Below are positions 36,639 to 43,285 of a DNA stretch of 64,000 nt, in pieces (the stretch's first letter is position 1; every line of letters starts with the position of its first letter). Under the pieces are notes generated by a model, which ran no database searches, had not been told where the DNA came from, and saw nothing but the letters and a program-made list of their open reading frames with translations. The stretch is taken from contig NC_018025.1 in assembly GCF_000266945.1 (NCBI RefSeq), forward strand, positions 1,984,001 through 2,048,000, in the 5' to 3' direction. This DNA is from Desulfomonile tiedjei DSM 6799 (lineage in GTDB: Bacteria; Desulfobacterota; Desulfomonilia; Desulfomonilales; Desulfomonilaceae). A program made the position numbers and the translations under genes.

Positions 36639-37842
36639 GACAAAATACGTAATACTCGTCCCGGATGGGATGGCAGACTCGCCCATGAAAGAGCTGGATG
36701 GGGCAACTCCGCTGCAAGCAGCAAAAACTCCCTGGATGGACAGCATGGCTGCAACCGGTAATCTGGGAACCGCACGAACGATTCCGCATGGAATGGAACC
36801 GGGCAGCGATGTGGCCAATCTTTCAATTATGGGATATTCCCCTGATACTGTGTATACGGGGCGTGCTCCGTTTGAAGCCGCTTCCATGGGGGTTCATCTC
36901 AGACCGGAAGATGTGGCTTTCAGGCTCAATCTGGTGACGCTTGAGCGGAATTTCACGCTCATGGTCGATCACAGTGCGGATCATATAGCCACTCCGGAAG
37001 CACACGACATCATTGAAGAGATGTTTCCCGTTGCAGAAGCTTTCGGTCTGGTGATTGTGCCGGGCGTTTCCTACCGGAATCTGCTGGTATGGCGTGACGG
37101 ACCGACGGGGTGCCTCACCCATGCGCCACATGATTTCCCGGGAGAATCCATAGCGACTCGGCTGCCTACAGGTGAGGGAGCAGACGTACTGCTCCGGTTG
37201 ATCATCAAATCATGGAAGCTCTTTGAAACGCATCCGGTAAACCAGCGTAGGAAAAGGCGCTGCCAGGGAGCTGCCAATTCTGTCTGGCCCTGGGGTCAGG
37301 GAAGACCTCCGAAAATCCGGACATTGACCCAGAGATTCGGCATTTCGGGAGCAGTTGTCGCTGCTGTTGATCTCGTGCGCGGCATCGGCAAATATGCCGG
37401 TTTGGACATCATCGACGTACCTGGAGCGACAGGCTACCTGGACACCAATTATCAGGGCAAAGTGGACGCCGCTCTGAGTGCTCTTGAAGACAAGGATTTC
37501 GTTTTCCTCCACGTGGAAGCACCTGACGAGGCTGCGCATTCAGGACAGTTGGATCTGAAGATCAAAGCAATCGAAGATTTCGACGAGAAGGTTGTAGGCC
37601 CGGTGCTCAGCGGGCTCCAGAAGTTTTCCCACTGGCGTGTTCTGTTGATGCCCGATCATCACACGCCCACGGAGAGACGGGTCCATACAGGCGAACCTGT
37701 GCCTTATGTCTTGCAGGATTCCGAGACCTGGAAGCCTCCCGCCGCAGAGTCGGTAACCGGGTTTTCAGAAAAGCGAGCATCCGAGGGCCAGGCGGTCGAA
37801 GACGCTGCCAAAATGATCGAGATGCTCTTACAGAAAAATTAG
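36622..37842 (+). CDS. apgM: Cofactor-independent phosphoglycerate mutase family, ApgM-type (candidate homoserine kinase)
   Basis: 406 residues of the alkaline-phosphatase superfamily: VPDGMADSP (metal ligand Asp, about 12-20), GSDVANLSIMGY (Ser in DVANLS), SGAVVAAVDLVRGIGK, HVEAPDEAAHSG and LMPDHHTPTERR supply the remaining metal ligands. Archaeal-type members interconvert 3- and 2-phosphoglycerate, but relatives in Bacteroides and some Deltaproteobacteria act or are proposed to act as homoserine kinase. It overlaps thrC by 17 bases and follows hom, with no thrB near, which favours the kinase role (inference). A GC-rich hairpin lies just after the stop. Confidence 0.85.
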   Translation: MSSDSKTKYVILVPDGMADSPMKELDGATPLQAAKTPWMDSMAATGNLGTARTIPHGMEPGSDVANLSIMGYSPDTVYTGRAPFEAASMGVHLRPEDVAFRLNLVTLERNFTLMVDHSADHIATPEAHDIIEEMFPVAEAFGLVIVPGVSYRNLLVWRDGPTGCLTHAPHDFPGESIATRLPTGEGADVLLRLIIKSWKLFETHPVNQRRKRRCQGAANSVWPWGQGRPPKIRTLTQRFGISGAVVAAVDLVRGIGKYAGLDIIDVPGATGYLDTNYQGKVDAALSALEDKDFVFLHVEAPDEAAHSGQLDLKIKAIEDFDEKVVGPVLSGLQKFSHWRVLLMPDHHTPTERRVHTGEPVPYVLQDSETWKPPAAESVTGFSEKRASEGQAVEDAAKMIEMLLQKN

Positions 37843-37857
37843 TATTTGCCCTGCCGA

Positions 37858-37882
37858 CTCCCGGGCAGGATGTGCCCGGGAG
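37858..37882 (+). terminator. Hairpin after apgM
   Basis: CTCCCGGGCA (37858-37867) pairs with TGCCCGGGAG (37873-37882), 15 bases after the apgM stop. No T-run follows, so a rho-independent role is not certain. Confidence 0.5.
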
Positions 37883-38014
37883 CACAAGCAACCGGAAAGG
37901 CTTTTTCATCATCGATTGCGTGTTCACATCTGCCTTGAATTGGATCTGCCGGCACATTCAATTTCATTCCATTTTCACATACTGTAATTGATTGAAATAT
38001 CATATGATTGTTCG

Positions 38015-38072
38015 GTAGGGGCGGACCCGCGTGTCCGCCCAAAATCAGGCTGACGCGTCGGCCTGCACCTAC
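38015..38072. repeat. GTAGGGGC palindromic repeat at the RAYT 3' end
   Basis: GTAGGGGCGGACCCGCGTGTCCGCCC... ending GCACCTAC, just past the stop codon of the RAYT fragment. The same type of repeat lies inside that gene at 38295-38353. Confidence 0.8.
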
Positions 38073-38518
38073 CGTACTTCAGCATTTTGCCGATAGTTCG
38101 GGTTCTCGGGATCTTTGGGCCACTGACCAGGGTTCGCTTCAATATAGGTTCGTATTGCATGAAGTGCCTTTTCATTTCGAATCACGTGTTCGTAATAATT
38201 TCGCTGCCAGAGTTTGGCCTCAGATAAACGGTTCTTCTTTGCGTGACGAATGTACTCGTTGGTAGTCATTGTCTTAAACCATTGTATGATTTTGGGTAGA
38301 TGCGCACCTTCGTGTGCGCCCAAAATCGGGCAGACGCGCCGGTCTGCCCCTACTATGACAATGATTCCATGAAAATGGTTGGGCATGATCACATATGCAT
38401 CTGTCTCAATGTATGAAAACTTGCTTTCTATAGTGTTTCTCAAAAGTTTTGAAGCAATCCGATACCAGCACTGAAGAGTATCAGTAGCGCCCGGCGTCCC
38501 TTGTATGTTTCTGTCCAT
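38069..38518 (-). pseudogene. RAYT (REP-associated tyrosine transposase), C-terminal remnant
   Basis: The frame contains the HUH-type motif YVIMPNHFHGIIVIV, then KIIQWFKTMTTNEYIRHAKK, LWQRNYYEHVIRNEKAL with the catalytic-type Tyr, and IEANPGQWPKDPENP. These identify the C-terminal two-thirds of the TnpA_REP/RAYT family (Y1 transposase-like single-strand nucleases that move REP palindromes). The N-terminal domain is missing: the frame runs on to 38845 through sequence belonging to the IS110 leader, which is not coding-like. A GTAGGGGC palindrome (38295-38353) is inserted in frame after HGIIVIV. The N-terminal fragment at 39886-40125, on the far side of the IS110 element and in the same direction, may be its other half. 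Confidence 0.75.
38295..38353. repeat. GTAGGGGC-type palindrome inside the RAYT coding sequence
   Basis: GGTAGATGCGCACCTTCGTG...GTCTGCCCCTAC, an imperfect palindrome of the same family as 38015-38072. It keeps the reading frame and adds about 20 residues (from GADRRVCP to GAHLP) in the loop after the HUH motif. Confidence 0.75.
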
Positions 38519-38589
38519 GAAGTACTGAATCTCTGGAACCGGTACCGAGCTGAGGGGAGGGGCTGATACTGGATCAATGATACGAGGTA

Positions 38590-38770
38590 CTTCAAAAAAT
38601 AGGACTCTTGGTTGCCAAGATATAAGAGTCCTGATAGAGGGGGGATGCACGTCTGTCAGACTCTCTGCAGGAGTCGGGCAGAGGCACCGGTAGATCGTTC
38701 GTCCCTTGGTCCTCTGAGACTGCCCGGCAGCTGGATCACCGGAGGCCTTCGTGTAAAAAGCCCGAACAGT
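38590..38770 (+). ncRNA. Candidate bridge RNA in the IS110 leader
   Basis: Two hairpins stand in the leader before the transposase: AGGACTCTT (38601-38609) with AAGAGTCCT (38624-38632), and GGGCAGAGG (38676-38684) with CCTCTG (38711-38716) and CTGCCC (38720-38725), which leaves a large internal loop; a small GACTC/GAGTC stem (38659-38675) precedes the second. IS110 elements such as IS621 make a bridge RNA from this region whose loops pair with target and donor DNA. Identity and ends are inferred; I cannot assign the guide loops. Confidence 0.45.
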
Positions 38771-38819
38771 CGCCTGGACTCGTTGAGAAGTCCGTATCCA
38801 CAAGGGTGGGATGTTACAC

Positions 38820-39761
38820 ATGCATGAAGAAGTTTTTGTTGGCATAGATATCTCTAAAGATCAGTTGGATGCGCATGTGCTGCCAAAAGGCATGCACACC
38901 ACCGTCAAGAATGACACTCAAGGCATCGACTCGCTGATTGAGATCCTCCACGCAGAGACCCCCATGGTAATCGTGATGGAAGCCACCGGAGGCTACGAGA
39001 TAACCGTTGCGGCCCAGTTAGGTCTCGCCGGCCTGCCGATCGCTGTCGTCAACCCTGGTCAGGTGCGGGACTTTGCCAAAGGCATCGGAAAACTCGCCAA
39101 GACAGACGCCATCGATGCTTATGTGCTGGCACGCTTTGCCCAAACGGTTAGGCCCATACCGAAGCCGCTGCCAACGGAGGACGAAAAGCAAATCAAGGAA
39201 CTCGTAACACGTCGAAAGCAGCTTGTTGATTTGCGTGCATCAGAAAAGAATCGCCTCCATCGAGCCCGTTCCAATCGCGTGCAGCGCAGCATTCAAACGG
39301 TCATAGCAGCCCTAGATAAGGAAATCGAAGACATCGATAAAGATGTCGATGACCTTATCAGGAAATCGCCTCTGTGGCGTGAAACAGAGGAACTCCTCCG
39401 AACCTTCAAAGGCGTGGGCCCCATAACTGCCAGAGTGCTCATGGCAAAACTGCCCGAACTGGGACATGTCAGCCGTCATGAAATCAGTCGCCTCGTCGGC
39501 CTGGCGCCTCTCAACAAAGACAGCGGAAAGAAGAAAGGCAAGCGCGAGATTTCGGGTGGACGGGCGGATGTACGCTCAACCCTGTATATGGCTGCAGTCG
39601 CGGCCATAACGTCCAATGTAGTCATCAAGCCTTTCTATCAACGCCTCATTGAGGCTGGAAAACCTTTCAAGGTTGCCATCACGGCTTGTATGCGTAAGAT
39701 GATCGTCATCCTAAACGCAATGCTCAAGAAAAAACAGCCTTTCCAGGTAGTTTTTCCTTGA
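38820..39761 (+). CDS. IS110-family transposase (recombinase)
   Basis: 314 residues from ATG 38820 (the frame opens at 38811). The N-terminal DEDD RuvC-like domain shows VGIDISKDQLDAHV (first Asp), MEATGGYE (Glu) and KTDAIDAYVLARFA (Asp pair); a coiled-coil linker follows (about 110-190), then transposase domain 20 with FKGVGPITARVLMAKLPELG and the conserved SGGRADVRSTLYMAA carrying the candidate catalytic Ser. Length is normal and the gene looks intact. IS110 enzymes cut and join DNA under guidance of an element-encoded RNA and often choose REP palindromes. It follows the leader described above. Confidence 0.95.
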   Translation: MHEEVFVGIDISKDQLDAHVLPKGMHTTVKNDTQGIDSLIEILHAETPMVIVMEATGGYEITVAAQLGLAGLPIAVVNPGQVRDFAKGIGKLAKTDAIDAYVLARFAQTVRPIPKPLPTEDEKQIKELVTRRKQLVDLRASEKNRLHRARSNRVQRSIQTVIAALDKEIEDIDKDVDDLIRKSPLWRETEELLRTFKGVGPITARVLMAKLPELGHVSRHEISRLVGLAPLNKDSGKKKGKREISGGRADVRSTLYMAAVAAITSNVVIKPFYQRLIEAGKPFKVAITACMRKMIVILNAMLKKKQPFQVVFP

Positions 39762-39811
39762 CAAGAAACACAGTCGCTGCCGGGCAAAACTAGTTGATTT
39801 GTTTGCATATT

Positions 39812-39840
39812 GTCCACCGGCACGGAGGCCGGTGGCTACC
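39812..39840. repeat. CCGGC hairpin at the right edge of the IS110 element
   Basis: CCACCGGCACGGAGGCCGGTGGCTACC is the second hairpin of the paired repeat (compare 29895-29920). It marks a likely boundary of the IS110 insertion. Confidence 0.65.
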
Positions 39841-39885
39841 AAATTCGAGGAATCGCTCTTCGCAATTCGCGATTACTTTTGAGAA

Positions 39886-40125
39886 TCAGTATAATGCCTG
39901 CCACCATTTTTGAATTATATGCCCCGGCTCATTCAATATCATCTCACCATCAACAATCTCTCCGAACATGCACTTCTTGTTATGCGCGCAAATAGTAACG
40001 AAATAAGCCCCTTCCTGGCCATAATCATAATAGCGAAGGCGAATCGACCGCCTGCAATGTTTGTCCTGATCGAAAAACATTCCTGTCCTGATCGGTTTCT
40101 CTGCCGGAACCGACTCTCCTTTCAT
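39886..40125 (-). pseudogene. RAYT transposase, N-terminal fragment
   Basis: 79 residues containing RRSIRLRYYDYGQEGAYFVTICAHNKKCMFGEI (in two parts) and EMILNEPGHIIQKWW, the characteristic start of RAYT/IS200-like transposases, then a stop before the HUH motif. The missing C-terminal part is of the type found at 38069-38450. The fragment cannot be active by itself. The region between it and the large gene at 40348 (40126-40347) shows TTGACA at 40246 but no clear -10 box. Confidence 0.75.
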
Positions 40126-40347
40126 GCAAGAGCTGTCCGGAGAGAGTATTTCGTAATTTTGGTCCTGATTGCCAATACACTATCAGATGCAATGTGGCTT
40201 CCTCCAGCACAAGATTTCACTCGCTTATTCCCCTGATAATTTTTCTTGACATCTGATCCTCTCATTGCCATGGTAATGTTCTTCTGAGTGGCTGGCTTAC
40301 AGAGCAGTTTCAGCACTCTTTGATTGGCTTATATGCGGGGGAATGCA

Positions 40348-43077
40348 ATGCACATGCAATGTGACCAGAGATCATGGAAGGGTGGGGTACGCGCACTTTT
40401 CCTCGAACAGCTTGAAGACCGGATCGTCCTCGATGGAGCTGTGGCTGACACTCAAGATATTCAAGAATCTCAAGATACCGGCAATACAGTAGACACACTC
40501 GGATGGATTTCCGCGGGCAACGGCTGGTGGTACGAAGATACCGGCAGCGGCTGGTGGTTTAACGACCAGACTCATTGGTGGTTCAATGATATCACCGGCT
40601 GGTGGTGGAACGAGAGCGATGGCTGGTGGTTCAAGCCGGATAATGGATTCGATTTCTGGTATCACGGGGAGCACCAGTACTGGGCCCATGAGATTTCCAC
40701 AGGATTCTGGTTCTGGTGGGATGATGTAGACAATACCGGCTGGGAAAAAGCCTGGGAGTGGTTTTACGATTATGACCTTTGGACCTGGGTCTACAATGAC
40801 TGGAACGGAAGCCAATATTTTTCGGATGACGACCATTTCTTCTATCAGGATCATGCGAATTCGGAGTGGTGGCAATGGGGAGGAGTCAGTTGGTCGCAGG
40901 TCCACAATGAGATGCAACAGATTCCGGACCAATGGGACATGAATTTCTGTGAAAGCTATATGACAGTAGTCGGGGGCGATCTCTATCTTAATGCTTATGA
41001 CAATTACCACTGGGGAACTTGGAAATACGACCCTCAAACAGGTAACTTGACTGAGATATTACAGGGCAACAAACAGTACCTGGCCGAATTAGGCGGAGAC
41101 CTGTACTTCGTCAAGGCTGCCTCTTACGATTACAGACTTGCTAAATATGATCCGGAGTCCGGCACAGTGTCAGAAATCGCTGGGGGACACACGTGGATTG
41201 ACGCAGTAGAAGATTTGACAGCATTTGACGGCGATTTATATTTCAGCGCAGTTGACGCTGCGCACGGGCGTGAGCTTTGGAAATATGACTCGGAGACAGA
41301 CACCGTTTCATTGGTAGCCGACATACGTCAAGGTTCAACCGGTTCCGGTCCTGGAGACTTCATAGTGTACGACGGTGATTTATATCTCGCCGCGGATGAC
41401 AGTTGGTATTCCAGTCAAGATGACAGCTTGCATGGCCGTGAGCTTTGGAAGTATGACTCTGTGTCCAATACAGTCTCACTGGTAGCTGACATAGAGCCGG
41501 GATACTATGGTTCCAATCCTAAGGCATTTGCGGTATTCGATGGAGATTTGTATTTTACTGCCTGCTACTTGGGCGACCAACAATATACTCATTCTTATCT
41601 CTGGAGGTATGATGCTCAATCGAATGTAGTCTCCCAGTGCGCTGATTTTGGGTACCACACAATTTGCGGACTTACCGTGCTAAACGAAAAATTATATTTC
41701 ATAAACGAGTACAGCCAGTATTTGTGTGAATATGATCCTGTATCTGACACCGTGTTCCGGATAGAGCCAATCCCAAATGTAAAATTTACATATGACGACA
41801 TGACAGCGCTTGACGGGGATCTGTGTATCTGGAACGGTGACTCGCTCTGGAAATACAGTCCGGATCCTCAACTGAGCCAGTCACCTGATTATGAAGTCTT
41901 CTGGGATGACCATCGTTTTTGGAAGGAGGTTTCCGGCGAATGGTTCTATAGCGCGAATTTGTTGGATTGGACACAGTATACGGACGGGGACGTTCACTTT
42001 GCGCCGGGACTCGGACAGATCCTGGGCTCAAGTGATGGCGTCAATCTTGAAGCCGTAAATGGAAGCCTATTCTTTACCGATGACCAATATGGCTCGACGG
42101 GCTGGCACAGCACTTCCGAATTCGATCCTCGCCTGCATGACGGCTGGGGGTACGAGGGAGAGCCGGTGCATCACGATTTCTTGTGGTCCGATTTTGATGG
42201 AGACGGAAACGTAGAGATTAAGTACCAGATTATCGGCAACTGGACCAACAATCTCAAACTCATTTACACGGTTTGGAACCCAAGTCCTGATTTTAACGAA
42301 CAAGTCTGGCTGGGGACAGACACAAATAGTATAAGCATATTCTTCATGTCTTCTGAAGCCTGGGATGACGGTCACGGAGAGTATAATTATGTTCAACAAA
42401 ATGTGCGGGTGATCAAATACGATCCAGCAGATTGCGACGGATACAACACATTTAATACATATACAATGGTCTATTATACCGAACTTATCTCCTACGCTGA
42501 AAGCGCGTGGATAAAAGACATAGGGTTTTTGGAACATGGAAATCCCGATCAGTTCAATGTCGGCGAAGACACTATTACTCATACATCCATTGACGGTTAC
42601 GAACCTCTTTTCCGGCGGCTTGCGGATGTGATGAGTCCAGGGGCCGAAATCCAGATATGGCATTGTTCCGTGGCGGGAAATCCAGACGGCCGCACAATGT
42701 TGCAGGACATAGCTCTGTGGACAAATGCATATGTTTATGCCAGCGCAGACCTGACCGTTATGCCTTATGGAGATTCAACATCGGCGAATCCGTATGGCGA
42801 TTGGACACTGGAAGTATGCTATGGACCTACAGGACAAATTAACCAAAACACTATTGATCCATTGTTTGATATTAGTGGTTTCAATGCGGCTTTTGAGGAT
42901 TTTAACCAGTACTCATGGCCGGACGGATACGGATATTGCGTGCACGAGGAAATGCCCTATCAAGGAGATGACTACTGGTGGACTTTCAATTACTCCAACG
43001 GGAAGTGCACTGCAGTAAGAGACGGAGATAGTTTTACATTGCAATGGGAATATTACGGGGCAGAAAACCCTCAGTAA
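40348..43077 (+). CDS. Large Trp-rich protein with LEPR-XLL-like N-terminus, ELWKYD repeats and DUF4347-like domain
   Basis: 909 residues from ATG 40348, with GGGGGA five bases upstream (the frame opens at TTG 40324). Parts in order: a short basic leader; FLEQLEDRIVLDG (about 18-30), which resembles the LEPR-XLL motif of large exported proteins; a Trp-rich region (about 52-182) with about 26 Trp in units like GWWYEDTGSGWWFND; several GDLYFSA..GRELWKYDSETDTVSLVADI repeats (about 205-510), likely a beta-propeller; a second WDDHRFWKEVSGEWF block (about 525-545); and a C-terminal DUF4347-like domain with LEHGNPDQF (His730) and IQIWHCSVAGNPDGR (Cys773), a caspase-like His/Cys pair. It is probably exported or surface-attached. 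No secretion gene is adjacent. Function unknown; a self-cleaving or adhesive role is a guess. Confidence 0.75.
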   Translation: MHMQCDQRSWKGGVRALFLEQLEDRIVLDGAVADTQDIQESQDTGNTVDTLGWISAGNGWWYEDTGSGWWFNDQTHWWFNDITGWWWNESDGWWFKPDNGFDFWYHGEHQYWAHEISTGFWFWWDDVDNTGWEKAWEWFYDYDLWTWVYNDWNGSQYFSDDDHFFYQDHANSEWWQWGGVSWSQVHNEMQQIPDQWDMNFCESYMTVVGGDLYLNAYDNYHWGTWKYDPQTGNLTEILQGNKQYLAELGGDLYFVKAASYDYRLAKYDPESGTVSEIAGGHTWIDAVEDLTAFDGDLYFSAVDAAHGRELWKYDSETDTVSLVADIRQGSTGSGPGDFIVYDGDLYLAADDSWYSSQDDSLHGRELWKYDSVSNTVSLVADIEPGYYGSNPKAFAVFDGDLYFTACYLGDQQYTHSYLWRYDAQSNVVSQCADFGYHTICGLTVLNEKLYFINEYSQYLCEYDPVSDTVFRIEPIPNVKFTYDDMTALDGDLCIWNGDSLWKYSPDPQLSQSPDYEVFWDDHRFWKEVSGEWFYSANLLDWTQYTDGDVHFAPGLGQILGSSDGVNLEAVNGSLFFTDDQYGSTGWHSTSEFDPRLHDGWGYEGEPVHHDFLWSDFDGDGNVEIKYQIIGNWTNNLKLIYTVWNPSPDFNEQVWLGTDTNSISIFFMSSEAWDDGHGEYNYVQQNVRVIKYDPADCDGYNTFNTYTMVYYTELISYAESAWIKDIGFLEHGNPDQFNVGEDTITHTSIDGYEPLFRRLADVMSPGAEIQIWHCSVAGNPDGRTMLQDIALWTNAYVYASADLTVMPYGDSTSANPYGDWTLEVCYGPTGQINQNTIDPLFDISGFNAAFEDFNQYSWPDGYGYCVHEEMPYQGDDYWWTFNYSNGKCTAVRDGDSFTLQWEYYGAENPQ

Positions 43078-43185
43078 TTACTTTCCGGTCCCACAAAAGC
43101 CGGACTTGGCTCGACTGCCATCTTTGCCACTCGAATGCATTTGCCCGTAGTAATGAATTTGAATGCACCGATGACATCGCTCAAT

Positions 43186-43251
43186 GTAGGGGCAACCCTC
43201 GTGGTTGCCCCATTTTCATGATCTGAGGCACCCACCAGAGGGCGCCCCTAC
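43186..43251. repeat. GTAGGGGC palindromic repeat
   Basis: GTAGGGGCAACCCTCGTGG to GGCGCCCCTAC, almost the same as the copy at 46076-46140; the two copies flank the murF-alr gene on both sides. Confidence 0.8.
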
Positions 43252-43285
43252 CAGTCGAATAGTGACATGGATGATTCTTTCTCAA

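Larger units (their letters stand above)
38503..39811 (+). mobile_element. IS110-family insertion sequence
   Basis: Contains one transposase gene (38820-39761) preceded by an about 310-base non-coding leader. The edges are estimated: the left neighbour (38484-38502, GTAGCGCCCGGCGTCCCTTG) resembles the first arm of the paired hairpin repeat, and the right neighbour (39812-39840) is a CCGGC hairpin of the same repeat, suggesting insertion into a REP-type target. As usual in this family, no terminal inverted repeats are obvious. Confidence 0.7.

Noticed and set aside
38519-38845. N-terminal extension of the RAYT frame
   Set aside because: It covers the IS110 leader with its RNA hairpins and shows none of the RAYT N-terminal motifs, so it is read as non-coding.
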